Below, in pieces: positions 1 to 8,602 of a DNA stretch of 64,000 bases (position 1 is its first letter; every line of letters begins with the position of its first letter). Below the pieces are notes generated by a model that saw only the letters and a list, made by a program, of their open reading frames with translations, did not search any database and was not told the DNA's origin. The position numbers and the translations under genes are program-made. Origin of the DNA: Bacteroidaceae bacterium. Its GTDB lineage: Bacteria; Bacteroidota; Bacteroidia; Bacteroidales; Bacteroidaceae. The stretch covers positions 1 through 64,000 of the forward strand of contig JAGBTN010000003.1 in NCBI GenBank assembly GCA_017631315.1, read 5' to 3'.

Positions 1-995
1 CACAACAGATTGAAGAGCTACAAAATTACGTGAACAACGAAATATCAGGACTGCATAATTGGGCAGAAGGAACATTTGCAACTTTGGAACAATATGCGCA
101 GATGCAGACGGAACTCGCAGCAATCAAGGCTTTGATTGATAGCTGCGGAGGCAACATGGAACAGTTCACACAGGCGATCTCAGAAGCAATTGAAACAAGC
201 GAAGCATCAATGAAAACATGGGTGAACAATATGTTGGCCGAAGGATACTACAACATCGCCGAGATTGATGCAAAGCTTGATGCTCTCAGGAGTGAGTTGA
301 CTAATGCAGACACTGAAATCTTGAAGAAACTGGCAGCCCAACAAGCAGCCCTTGAGCAAGCCAAAAAGCAACTCACGGATGCTTACGAGAAGGCCATAGC
401 AAAAGCCATCGAGGAGAACAACGGAGTAATTGATGCCAAGATAGAAAGCGCCGTAGAGGCTGCTACTTCAGCACTGCAAGATCAGATTAACGCCATTTCT
501 TCTGCAATAGCCAATATGCAGGCTCAACTCGATATGATTGCCAGTCGCATACAAAGCGTAACATACATACCTCAGTATAGTGATGGGAAGATAAAATTCA
601 GTTACACTGAAAAAACAGCTGAAGTTTATCTACGCATATCGCCTGCTGCATTGGCTTCAAAGATAGAGACTTCTATGGTTAAAGCATTTGCCCGTTACAC
701 AGACGATCCTATCACTCGCTCGCTCAACGACGAGCTTCCGATATCCGTGTCTTTGGCTGCAGGCGACGGCACTACCGGCATACTTCATGTCTGCCTTGCC
801 GAAGACACTGCCAACAAACTATCTGATGCATTCTGGAGAGGTGATGCCGAAGCCATTATCTACATTCAGATATCAGATGGCAACAGCGACATTGTTTCTC
901 CGTACATTCCGGTTGTTGCCCATGGCTATGTGTCAAACTCTGCCGACATTGGTGGATTTGATGATGGCAGCGATACAACCGGAACTGTAATGTAG
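1..995 (+). CDS. 5'-truncated coiled-coil surface protein (DUF4988-like)
   Basis: The reading frame is open from base 3 to the stop at 995, so the true start lies before the window; the GTG at 30 is only an internal candidate. The first 180 or so visible residues are rich in Ala, Gln, Glu and Lys with heptad spacing, which predicts a long coiled coil. A beta-rich domain follows, opening with the motif VTYIPQYSDGK, which I associate with DUF4988-type modules of Bacteroidales surface proteins. The tail is short and acidic. The stop is 25 bp before a fimbrillin-like gene, so it is probably part of that surface-protein operon. Family assignment is from memory of the motif; function is unknown. 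Confidence 0.7.
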   Translation, partial: QQIEELQNYVNNEISGLHNWAEGTFATLEQYAQMQTELAAIKALIDSCGGNMEQFTQAISEAIETSEASMKTWVNNMLAEGYYNIAEIDAKLDALRSELTNADTEILKKLAAQQAALEQAKKQLTDAYEKAIAKAIEENNGVIDAKIESAVEAATSALQDQINAISSAIANMQAQLDMIASRIQSVTYIPQYSDGKIKFSYTEKTAEVYLRISPAALASKIETSMVKAFARYTDDPITRSLNDELPISVSLAAGDGTTGILHVCLAEDTANKLSDAFWRGDAEAIIYIQISDGNSDIVSPYIPVVAHGYVSNSADIGGFDDGSDTTGTVM

Positions 996-1020
996 TAGAA
1001 CTATAAGAGTTTCTGTTTAT

Positions 1021-1971
1021 ATGAGAAAGAAGTTTATAACATTTATATTGGTGGGTATGGCCTGCCTGTACCAGTCTTGCCATCAGCACGACGACATCTT
1101 TCCTCATGAACCGGGGACTGAAGATGAAATCGTCTTGACTGCAGAGATTGGTCCGGCACCCACACGAATGTCACAGATAGCCGACAACACATATGTGTTT
1201 GATGCCGGCGACTCTATACGAGTTGTTGGCTGGACAGGGGCCTATGCTGCTGTACCTGATGCCTCGAACCCATCGGGATATGCAAAATGGTGGATCAACT
1301 CGGTGAATGTCTTTAATGGTCGCAAGTGGACAGCCACTCCATACATGCGTTGGCAGAACGGCGAAGGCATCGAGCATCACTTTGTATCGTGGTATCCTGC
1401 TGGTATTGCCATAGCGTCCAGAGATGACCTCAAGAGCATCTACCACCTCGCCACTGACACATACAATCCCGACATCCTCGTTGCCAGCACAAGTCTTGTG
1501 CGTCCATCCGACAATAGAGTTAACCTCCATTTCAGCCATTTGCTGTCGAGGTTCGACCTTCACCTCAGGTTTGTAGATTACTATCAAGACATAGCAAACA
1601 TATCTGTTACGAGTGAACTGACAGTTGATGCTACCATCAACCTTATTGCCGGCAACCTGACACAAGGCTCTGTTTCTGCAACAGTCTCTATTGACGAAGT
1701 AGCGCCGACAGAAGGAAACACCTGGAGCGGTAGCCGCATTGTCGTTCCACAGAACACAGACGGATGCAGCCTAACCATCAAGTTTGTGGCCAACGGCAAG
1801 GACTACAGCATGCACTACACCCATCCGTCACTGCATTTTGAACAAGGCAAGCGCACCACGCTCAGACTTCTTGTCAGCAAGGACGACATCCTGCTTCAGG
1901 GGGTTGGTGTAAGCGCCTGGAGCGAAGGCTCGTCGCTGGGCGATGCGGATGCAGAAGAATCAGGAAAGTGA
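1021..1971 (+). CDS. fimbrillin-like (Mfa-like) surface lipoprotein
   Basis: This 316-residue protein begins with a lipoprotein signal ending in the lipobox LYQSC, so the mature protein is anchored by Cys20 or so. The body has the layout of Bacteroidales fimbrillin/Mfa-like proteins: an early TRMS segment, a DAGDSIRVVGWTG strand, a WYPAG motif where these proteins often carry YPA, an HLLSRFDLHL stretch typical of the first beta-sandwich, and a C-terminal GKRTTLRLLVSKDDI strand followed by VSAWSEG. It lies 25 bp after the coiled-coil gene and 42 bp before another fimbrillin-like gene. It is likely a fimbrial subunit, minor tip protein or surface adhesin; which one cannot be told from sequence. 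Confidence 0.8.
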   Translation: MRKKFITFILVGMACLYQSCHQHDDIFPHEPGTEDEIVLTAEIGPAPTRMSQIADNTYVFDAGDSIRVVGWTGAYAAVPDASNPSGYAKWWINSVNVFNGRKWTATPYMRWQNGEGIEHHFVSWYPAGIAIASRDDLKSIYHLATDTYNPDILVASTSLVRPSDNRVNLHFSHLLSRFDLHLRFVDYYQDIANISVTSELTVDATINLIAGNLTQGSVSATVSIDEVAPTEGNTWSGSRIVVPQNTDGCSLTIKFVANGKDYSMHYTHPSLHFEQGKRTTLRLLVSKDDILLQGVGVSAWSEGSSLGDADAEESGK

Positions 1972-2013
1972 TTATAAATAATAATAAGTATTTAACATTA
2001 AACAAAAAGAACT

Positions 2014-2946
2014 ATGCGTAAAGAGAAAATCTTAGCATTGACAACTTTTGCCATTCTGTTGGCAAGTTGTTCGAACGATGACGAGATTCCCAGATTTGAG
2101 AATCTCGAAGGCACTCCCATTGTCATTAAGGCCGGGGTGAACAACATGATTACCCGTGCGGGATGGGACAGCAGCAATCTGCCGGACCGTTTTATTGTCA
2201 GCATTGACCAAGACGGCACGGAGTATGATTATGAAAATGTAATGATATACCGAAAATCGGATAACTCGTATGCTCCGCAGGAAGGGACCACTCTCATCTG
2301 GGGCTCAAATGCCCACCAGGCCACCATCAAGGCCTATTATTTGGGGCCCATTCAACGGACTTTAGAAGAAGGTAAGGAGTATTCCATGTTAGGAGAATAC
2401 GATGCAGAAAATATTCGACAACGCGACTATCTTGGTGCATCCAGTGCTGTAGAAGGAGACATACAAATTAGCGGCTCTGCCGTAAACATCAATTTCCGAC
2501 ATCTCGCCTGCAAACTTGATGTAAACTACACATGGAGCAATGAACTGAAATCCATTGACGATAAAAAAATAACATGGAACACTCATGAGGGATTTGGCTA
2601 CAAAGTGACAATTAATTTCGAAAACGGAACTGTAGAAAAATATGACGACTCCGTATCACAATCATATAATCGCGCATATTTATATAGTAATGCTGATGGC
2701 ACCTACACTTCTGAGTTTCTATTTGCTCCATACTGTTCTTCGCCCAAAATAACAATTGAAGCAACGATAGAAGGCGAAACACGCAAATTTGAAGTAAATG
2801 TCCCCGAACCGGCGGGTGGATTCAAATCAGGCCACCGCTACACCTTGAATGTGTGCGTAGGTGGAAACAGTGCTCAGGCCGGAACGGTCAACATTGCACA
2901 AGGCTGGGACACAAACACCTCTGATGGTAGTTTCGAAATGGAATAG
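2014..2946 (+). CDS. fimbrillin-like surface lipoprotein
   Basis: This 310-residue protein has a signal peptide with the lipobox LLASC. The mature part starts with a short acidic linker, then an ITRAGW segment resembling the Arg-type protease processing site region of fimbrillins, then a beta-rich domain with LIWGSNAHQATIKAYYLG and a FRHLACKLDVNY strand typical of Mfa-like domain 1. The C-terminal half ends with SGHRYTLNVCVGG and QGWDT, again a family pattern. It sits between two other fimbrillin-like genes in one orientation with gaps of 42 and 25 bp, so the genes are probably co-transcribed. Exact role in a fimbria is inferred only. Confidence 0.8.
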   Translation: MRKEKILALTTFAILLASCSNDDEIPRFENLEGTPIVIKAGVNNMITRAGWDSSNLPDRFIVSIDQDGTEYDYENVMIYRKSDNSYAPQEGTTLIWGSNAHQATIKAYYLGPIQRTLEEGKEYSMLGEYDAENIRQRDYLGASSAVEGDIQISGSAVNINFRHLACKLDVNYTWSNELKSIDDKKITWNTHEGFGYKVTINFENGTVEKYDDSVSQSYNRAYLYSNADGTYTSEFLFAPYCSSPKITIEATIEGETRKFEVNVPEPAGGFKSGHRYTLNVCVGGNSAQAGTVNIAQGWDTNTSDGSFEME

Positions 2947-2971
2947 TCATCTTTAAAATATTTCAGCGACA

Positions 2972-4993
2972 ATGAAAACACATAATATATATATAATGTT
3001 TGCGGCAACAGCAATGCTTTTGGCATCATGCACGCAAGACGAACTGATAGGGAATTACAGTTCAAACGATATCGTTCAGATCTCTTCGGCTCACATCGCC
3101 CTGGAGACAACCACACGTGTCAACTCGCTCGAGGATGGCAAGGTGTTCGAGAATGCAGATAAAATACTTTTGGTCAACAACTCACGCTCCGACTCTGGCA
3201 ACGGAAACAAGAGGGGTGTCTATACAGCCGCTGTTTCGGGCGGATCAACCTCATGGTCTTTGACCGAAGGCGTGGTATTGTGGACTCCCGGCAACGAGGC
3301 AAACAACTTCACTGCCTACTATCCCGCATCGGAAGTCTTCGCTCTGCCTGCCGACCAGAGCACGGAGGAAGGCATCAAGTCGGCCGACCGCATGACGGCA
3401 ACCGCCGTTGCCTCAAGAGGGAATGCCGTCAATCTGAGTTTCGCTCGCCAAATGGCAAGAGTTACATTCGTTCCCACCCTTGTAGGTGGTCTCACTGCCA
3501 TCAATAGTTTCACTGTGCAGGCAAAGGATGAGAACAGCACCACTGTCACACCTTATGCAGCCGACGGCAACTATACTGTCATCCTTGCCCCCGGCACTTA
3601 CGCTGCCGGCGAGGAAATAGTTAGCGTAGTGGCAACAACCGAAACACAAGAGTTCTCGTTTGTCGGGAAGACCAAAACCGATCTTCTCATTGAAGCAGGC
3701 AAGGCTTATACCTTCAACATTCAGGTAGGCAAGGATGCGATTCTGTTTACTGATGTAACCGTGAAAGACTGGACTGACAATAGTCTTGGCAGCGTGGATG
3801 CAGAAACAGCCTCGTATATTTACGATGCCAACACAAAGACACTAACGGTTGCACATGCTCATCTTCTTTCCGATTTAAATGCACTTGTCGATGAGTATGT
3901 CGCCCTTGGAGCAGAACGCTTCGTTTTGGGTGGAGACAACGTTAAGGTTTCTGGAATTCAATCTCCCCGCCTTATAACCGTAGTCTTATCCTGCATGGAA
4001 TTGGGGTCAAGTAGTTTTTATGATAACCACAACGTAAACTTGGAGTTGCACAATGTAAAGAGTTTACGCTCCGGTGCCATCTATGGTAATGATGCGATTA
4101 CTGAGTTTGAAATTCCGGCCTCCGTTACGGACATCCATGGACATCCATTTTTCAGTGGATTCGACAATAAGGTTAATCCTTATGATAATCCCAACCTGAC
4201 ATCTGTTACTGTGGCTTCGGGAAACAAGACTTTCAAAGTCATAAACAACCAGTTGTTCAACATCAGTGATGGTAAAGTGCTTGTAACAGACCTGTTCGGT
4301 TACAATTCTGAATCAATAATCGTTCCTTCAGACGTAACAGCAATAGGTCCCCAGGCTTTTTATGAATTCCATATGACCTCCATAACCATTCCCAACTCCG
4401 TAACAAGTATAGGAAGTTTGGCATTCTATTTCTGCGAAGGCCTTACCTCTGTCACCATCCCCAAATCCGTTACAAGCATAGGAGCGAATGCATTCTCTAT
4501 GTGCTCTTCACTGAAAAAAGTCATTGTTCCAGACATTGCCGCTTGGTGCAGCATTGCATTTGAAACGGGTTCTGATGGTAATGGTCTAATAGTTTATACA
4601 AATCCCTTATGTCAAGCCAAGCATCTTTACAGCGATGAAACGACAGAAATAACAAACCTTATAATTCCCAACTCCGTTACAAGCATAGGAAGCAGTGCAT
4701 TCTATGGCTGCTCCGGTCTAACCTCTGTCACCATCCCCAACTCCGTTACAAGCATAGGAAGCAGTGCATTCTATGGCTGCTCCGGTCTAACCTCTGTCAC
4801 CATCCCCAACTCCGTAACAAGCATAGGAGAGAGAGCATTGTATTGTGGATACCTGACAAAAGTAAATTACGGCGGAACAAAGGAACAGGCCCGGATGTTA
4901 TTTAAGGTGGGGGATCTTTTTGTATCAAACCCAACGATTATCTGCACAGACGGAGAAATCACATACTCTGACATCATGGGAGAGGGAGCTTAG
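2972..4993 (+). CDS. fimbrillin-like/BspA-type leucine-rich-repeat chimeric lipoprotein
   Basis: This 673-residue protein starts with a lipoprotein signal ending LLASC. Residues about 30-275 form a fimbrillin-like domain (YPASE, FARQMARVTF, KAYTFNIQVG and VKDWTDNSLG are family-like strands). From about residue 350 on there are BspA-type LRR_5 repeats, with the recurring phrase TIPNSVTSIG followed by AFYGCSGLTSV. Two consecutive repeats are identical at the DNA level (see the repeat at 4668). The protein therefore joins a fimbrial domain to a ligand-binding LRR domain, suggesting a surface adhesin. It closes the run of three fimbrillin-like genes. A stem (5024-5058) follows the gene. Confidence 0.85.
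   Translation: MKTHNIYIMFAATAMLLASCTQDELIGNYSSNDIVQISSAHIALETTTRVNSLEDGKVFENADKILLVNNSRSDSGNGNKRGVYTAAVSGGSTSWSLTEGVVLWTPGNEANNFTAYYPASEVFALPADQSTEEGIKSADRMTATAVASRGNAVNLSFARQMARVTFVPTLVGGLTAINSFTVQAKDENSTTVTPYAADGNYTVILAPGTYAAGEEIVSVVATTETQEFSFVGKTKTDLLIEAGKAYTFNIQVGKDAILFTDVTVKDWTDNSLGSVDAETASYIYDANTKTLTVAHAHLLSDLNALVDEYVALGAERFVLGGDNVKVSGIQSPRLITVVLSCMELGSSSFYDNHNVNLELHNVKSLRSGAIYGNDAITEFEIPASVTDIHGHPFFSGFDNKVNPYDNPNLTSVTVASGNKTFKVINNQLFNISDGKVLVTDLFGYNSESIIVPSDVTAIGPQAFYEFHMTSITIPNSVTSIGSLAFYFCEGLTSVTIPKSVTSIGANAFSMCSSLKKVIVPDIAAWCSIAFETGSDGNGLIVYTNPLCQAKHLYSDETTEITNLIIPNSVTSIGSSAFYGCSGLTSVTIPNSVTSIGSSAFYGCSGLTSVTIPNSVTSIGERALYCGYLTKVNYGGTKEQARMLFKVGDLFVSNPTIICTDGEITYSDIMGEGA
4668..4805 (+). 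repeat. perfect 69-bp tandem duplication encoding LRR units
   Basis: Bases 4668-4736 and 4737-4805 are identical over 69 bp (23 codons, one LRR_5 unit). A third copy starts in register at 4806 and diverges after about 30 bp. Perfect identity indicates a recent duplication or gene conversion and a site where repeat number may vary without a frameshift. Confidence 0.95.
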
Positions 4994-5023
4994 CCCCAGT
5001 CTGACAAAAAAACGATTTAACAC

Positions 5024-5058
5024 GTAGAGGTCTCTGCTATAAGAGTGGAGGCCTCTAC
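5024..5058 (+). terminator. stem-loop after the fimbrillin-LRR gene
   Basis: GTAGAGG (5024-5030) pairs with CCTCTAC (5052-5058), and inner bases TCTC/GAG(A/T) can extend the stem. There is no clear T-run, so it may be a weak terminator or an RNA-processing site between the LRR gene and the next gene. Confidence 0.45.
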
Positions 5059-5089
5059 ACACTTTGAAACAAAATGCCCCTAAATTATC

Positions 5090-5893
5090 ATGTATAGACA
5101 TTTCTACACTTCGCGACTTCTTTTCGCTACAATGTGTTTTATATCCTCGTGCCTGTCTCTGAATGCACAGGGTGGACAACCTGATTCACAACAGCCGTTA
5201 AGCGAAGCCACTGACTCGAATTTCAGCAGTACCCCCCAAGAATCGTCTGCCACACGAGATTCCAATATTCCTGCCTATCGTTATTATATGGTTAAGATTA
5301 CCGATGTTCGGGACCCTTACGCCGAGATATTCCCTACCATCCAGTTTGCCGAGTTCGATTTGCTGGACGGCAATCTCCACGAACTTGAAGACCTGAACGT
5401 ATATAAAGGAACAACAGTGGAGAACTACAACCCCTGGGGAGACCAGAATATTGATGAGAACTGGCCCAAAGCCTTCGACAACAATTTAGCGACCAAATAC
5501 TGTAACATAGAATTCAATGGCTTGGTTTACTTCATGATGGATGCCAAACGGGAAATAGAGATTCGGGGTTATCGCATATACACGGCCGATGATACCCAAA
5601 AATATCCCAATCGTAATCCTAAAAGTTGGAAAGTTTACGGGAGTAACGACTATACACAGAATCCGGACGACGCTATTTGGGAAATAATTGACGAACGTAG
5701 GAACGACTATACCATCGGTGCCACCAACTTCACGCCATACGATTTCATAATAAAACAAGGCGTCGGTGTGGAGCACATTGAGCAAGACGAGAATACAAGC
5801 AACTCTCCCATCTACGACCTGAGCGGAAGACGCGTGTTTGGCATGAACCGCAAGGGCATTTATATCGTGAACGGAAAGAAAGTTCTGAAATAA
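5090..5893 (+). CDS. secreted F5/8C (discoidin)-like protein with short C-terminal tail
   Basis: This 267-residue protein has an N-terminal signal peptide ending around SLNAQG. After a Ser/Gln-rich linker comes a domain with QFAEFDLLDGN, KAFDNNLATKYCN and SWKVYGSNDY, the pattern of coagulation-factor 5/8 type C (galactose-binding-like) domains, which bind sugars or other ligands at the cell surface. The end reads YDLSGRRVFG, then GIYIVNGKKVLK, the short C-terminal tail found on many Prevotellaceae exported proteins and treated as a secretion or sorting signal. It follows the fimbrillin operon by 97 bp and is closed by a strong terminator. Ligand unknown. Confidence 0.75.
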   Translation: MYRHFYTSRLLFATMCFISSCLSLNAQGGQPDSQQPLSEATDSNFSSTPQESSATRDSNIPAYRYYMVKITDVRDPYAEIFPTIQFAEFDLLDGNLHELEDLNVYKGTTVENYNPWGDQNIDENWPKAFDNNLATKYCNIEFNGLVYFMMDAKREIEIRGYRIYTADDTQKYPNRNPKSWKVYGSNDYTQNPDDAIWEIIDERRNDYTIGATNFTPYDFIIKQGVGVEHIEQDENTSNSPIYDLSGRRVFGMNRKGIYIVNGKKVLK

Positions 5894-5936
5894 GTTGCAC
5901 AGGGATAGGATTACTGATGTATGACACCCAATTTCC

Positions 5937-5972
5937 AATGCCTGGCCAATTGGCCGGGCATTATTTGTTTTT
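5937..5972 (+). terminator. rho-independent terminator
   Basis: AATGCC, one unpaired T, then GGCCAATTGGCC with G and GGCATT makes a near-perfect 26-base hairpin (5937-5962), followed by ATTTGTTTTTG. It ends the surface-protein operon. Confidence 0.85.
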
Positions 5973-6069
5973 GTTTCTGCTACGGGATTCCATACGGGAG
6001 AGTGAGGCTGATTGTTCGTGTTTGTGAGAAAAAAAGTTGTTATTCCTATGAGCCTTTAGATAAAATCGC

Positions 6070-6078
6070 TATTTTTGC
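6070..6078 (+). promoter_or_regulatory. Bacteroidetes -7 box for comF
   Basis: TATTTTTGC matches TAnnTTTG and lies 35 bp before the comF start. No clear TTTG -33 box was seen at the expected spacing. Confidence 0.5.
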
Positions 6079-6113
6079 GAAGTGTATAACAGACGTGAAA
6101 CATTCAACAACCG

Positions 6114-6800
6114 ATGAGCATCTTTACCGACCTGAAGGAGTTGTTGTTGCCTCGATGTTGTCCTGTTTGCGGGAAACTGCTGATGCAGGGCGAGGAGGTG
6201 GTCTGCGCTTTTTGTGCCATCGGGCTGCCGCGCTACCGTGTGGCGAACATCGAAGAGAACCCTCTGCTGCGTCTGGTTTGGGATAAGGCCGATGTGGTGC
6301 GTGCCACAACGTTTCTCTGCTACAACAAATTCTCGCCTTATCACAACCTTGTCATCGACCTGAAATTCCATGGAAACCACGACCTTGCTGTCAGATTGGG
6401 ACAATGGGCTGCGCTGGAGGCAAGGCGACAAGGGTTCTGGGACGAGGTCGATGCGCTGGTTCCCGTGCCCCTCACCCGATGGCGACGCTGGCAGCGCGGC
6501 TACAACCAGGCTGAGATGTTGGCTCGGGGAATGGCGGATGTGACGGGACTGCCTGTGGTGAATCTGCTCAGGCGCACAAAGAACCGCAAGTCGCAGACAC
6601 ACCTCAGCGGCGAGGAACGCCGCAGGAATGCGGAGGGCATCTACCATGCATCTGTACCCAATGAGTGGTGCGGGAAGCGACTTGTACTTGTGGACGATGT
6701 GATGACGACCGGGGCTACGCTTGCCAACTGTGCGCTCGCTTTGCAAAAGGCCGACAGAAATGCAGAAATATGCATATTCCCGTTGTGTTATGCGGAATAA
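6114..6800 (+). CDS. comF: ComF-family phosphoribosyltransferase-like protein
   Basis: The 228-residue protein has the ComF layout. An N-terminal zinc-finger-like region holds CCPVCGK and CAFC (about residues 15-36). The conserved FHGNHDLA segment follows, and then the VPVPLTRWRRWQRGYNQAE motif. The type I phosphoribosyltransferase PRPP loop is LVLVDDVMTTGATL (about residues 190-203). ComF proteins take part in DNA uptake in competent bacteria and are widely conserved elsewhere, where the role is less clear. The gene stands alone between two intergenic regions, with a promoter box upstream. Its length fits the family. Confidence 0.9.
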   Translation: MSIFTDLKELLLPRCCPVCGKLLMQGEEVVCAFCAIGLPRYRVANIEENPLLRLVWDKADVVRATTFLCYNKFSPYHNLVIDLKFHGNHDLAVRLGQWAALEARRQGFWDEVDALVPVPLTRWRRWQRGYNQAEMLARGMADVTGLPVVNLLRRTKNRKSQTHLSGEERRRNAEGIYHASVPNEWCGKRLVLVDDVMTTGATLANCALALQKADRNAEICIFPLCYAE

Positions 6801-6843
6801 TGCGACAAAATGCGGCCTCTTCCTAAATTTTTATGTCATAATG

Positions 6844-6875
6844 TTGCAAGATTTCGCATCTTGGTGTAATTTTGC
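6844..6875 (+). promoter_or_regulatory. promoter of gdhA
   Basis: TTG at 6844-6846, a 20-bp spacer and TAATTTTGC at 6867-6875 match the Bacteroidetes sigma-ABfr consensus. It predicts a leader of about 135 nt before the gdhA start; no recognised riboswitch was seen in that leader. Confidence 0.65.
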
Positions 6876-7016
6876 ACTTGGATAACGAAAAACAAATAAT
6901 AATTATTCTGATGTAAGGAAATTGAAGAAGGAATAATCTGGGATGAAATAGCGTTTGTTTATTTTTAAGTCACTTTTTGTTCGCTTCTGTTCTTACATCT
7001 TTCTAAAAAACTAATT

Positions 7017-8357
7017 ATGGACGCAAAGAAAGTATTGGAAGATTTGAAAAGACGCTTCCCTAATGAACCCGAGTACCATCAGGCTGTTGAAGAGGTGTTG
7101 AGCACTGTGGAAGAAGAGTACAACAAGCACCCTGAATTTGAGAAGGCCAACCTCATCGAACGCCTCTGCATACCCGATCGTATATATCAGTTCCGTGTAA
7201 CCTGGATGGACGACAAGGGTCAGATCCAGACGAACATGGGCTACCGTGTTCAGCACAACAATGCTATCGGCCCCTACAAGGGTGGTATCCGTTTCCACAA
7301 GAGTGTGAACCTTGGCATCCTGAAGTTCCTTGCTTTCGAGCAGACCTTCAAGAATTCGCTGACTACGCTGCCCATGGGTGGTGGCAAGGGTGGTTCGGAC
7401 TTCAGCCCCCGCGGCAAGAGCAACGCTGAGGTGATGCGTTTCTGCCAGGCTTTCATGCTGGAGTTGACTCGCAACATTGGCCCGAACACCGACGTTCCTG
7501 CCGGCGACATTGGCGTAGGCGGTCGCGAGGTAGCCTACATGTTCGGTATGTATAAGAAGTTGACCCACGAGTATAGCGGTGTGTTCACCGGCAAGGGTCT
7601 GGAATTCGGCGGTTCGCTGATTCGTCCCGAGGCAACGGGTTACGGCACTGTCTACTTCCTCCGTGCCATGCTGAACACGAAGGGCGACAAGGTTGAGGGC
7701 AAGAAGGTGCTCATCTCCGGTGCGGGCAACGTGGCTCAGTATGCTGCAGAGAAGGTATTGCAGTTGGGTGGTCAGGTGATGACGATGAGCGACTCGGACG
7801 GCTACATCTACGATCCCGATGGCATCGACCGTGAGAAACTCGACTACATCATGGAGTTGAAACAGGTTTACCGTGGTCGTATCAAGGAATATGTGGACAA
7901 GTATCCCACAGCCAAGTATGTTGGCGACGGTGCCAAGCCTTGGTTTGAGAAGGGCGACATTGCTTTGCCTTGCGCCACACAGAACGAGCTGAACGAAGAG
8001 CAGGCAAAGGCTCTGGTTGCAAACGGCGTGATTGCTGTTGCCGAAGGTGCCAACATGCCCACCACTCCCGGTGCTATCCGTGTCTTCCAGGAGGCAAAGA
8101 TTCTCTACTCTCCGGGCAAGGCTTCCAATGCCGGCGGCGTGAGTGTGAGCGGTCTTGAGATGTCGCAGAACTCAGAGCGTCTGAGCTGGACAGCCGAAGA
8201 GGTTGACGCCAAGTTGCTCTGGATTATGGAGAACATCCACGAGAACTGCGTGAAGTACGGCACAGAGCCCGACGGTTACGTCAACTACGTGAAGGGTGCC
8301 AACGTGGCAGGCTTCATGAAAGTGGCAAAAGCCATCATGGCGCAGGGCATAGTATAA
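7017..8357 (+). CDS. gdhA: NADP-type glutamate dehydrogenase
   Basis: This 446-residue enzyme interconverts 2-oxoglutarate plus ammonium and glutamate, the main ammonium assimilation step in gut Bacteroidales. Family motifs are clear: GYRVQHNNAIGPYKGGIRFH, PMGGGKGGSDFSP with the catalytic Lys, and PAGDIGVGGREV. The dinucleotide-binding glycine loop is ISGAGNVAQYAAEK. NAGGVSVSGLEMSQN lies near the C-terminus. The length equals that of the hexameric small GDHs (about 445). It has its own promoter and a strong terminator just downstream. The window cannot show which cofactor is preferred; NADP is inferred from similarity to the anabolic subgroup. Confidence 0.95.
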   Translation: MDAKKVLEDLKRRFPNEPEYHQAVEEVLSTVEEEYNKHPEFEKANLIERLCIPDRIYQFRVTWMDDKGQIQTNMGYRVQHNNAIGPYKGGIRFHKSVNLGILKFLAFEQTFKNSLTTLPMGGGKGGSDFSPRGKSNAEVMRFCQAFMLELTRNIGPNTDVPAGDIGVGGREVAYMFGMYKKLTHEYSGVFTGKGLEFGGSLIRPEATGYGTVYFLRAMLNTKGDKVEGKKVLISGAGNVAQYAAEKVLQLGGQVMTMSDSDGYIYDPDGIDREKLDYIMELKQVYRGRIKEYVDKYPTAKYVGDGAKPWFEKGDIALPCATQNELNEEQAKALVANGVIAVAEGANMPTTPGAIRVFQEAKILYSPGKASNAGGVSVSGLEMSQNSERLSWTAEEVDAKLLWIMENIHENCVKYGTEPDGYVNYVKGANVAGFMKVAKAIMAQGIV

Positions 8358-8399
8358 AAGCGCTCTCCATGCTCCCCCATTGTGGGAGTGCAGATATAG

Positions 8400-8439
8400 A
8401 AAAGGGATATGCTCCGATGGGCATATCCCTTCTTTTTCC
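8400..8439 (+). terminator. terminator of gdhA (possibly bidirectional)
   Basis: AAGGGATATGC and GCATATCCCTT form an 11-bp stem with a short loop, followed by CTTTTT. It lies in the gap between convergent gdhA and the glycosidase gene. Confidence 0.9.
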
Positions 8440-8508
8440 CCCCATATTGCCTTTTCCGGCGGACTATTTGGCACGGAAAAACACTGGCTGCACCTGTGTG
8501 CCAAGAAA

Positions 8509-8590
8509 GGTTAACCATTATACGAAAAATGCTTAACCTTTCCGTGCGGAATGGTTAAGCATTATGGCAAAATAGGTTAACCTGTTTTTT
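8509..8590. repeat. 22-bp-period palindrome array (locus A1)
   Basis: Units start at 8509, 8531, 8553 and 8575, exactly 22 bp apart. Each begins with GGTTAACC or a one-base variant (GCTTAACC, GGTTAAGC), followed by a 14-base A/T-rich spacer. The array lies between convergent gdhA and the glycosidase gene and ends with a T-run. It is not CRISPR: the spacers are also partly conserved and too short. Confidence 0.9.
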
Positions 8591-8602
8591 GCAAGGCTAA
8601 GG

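Noticed and set aside
5921-6286. Short plus-strand frame between the terminator and comF
   Set aside because: It starts before a strong terminator and overlaps comF in another frame, with no family motif.
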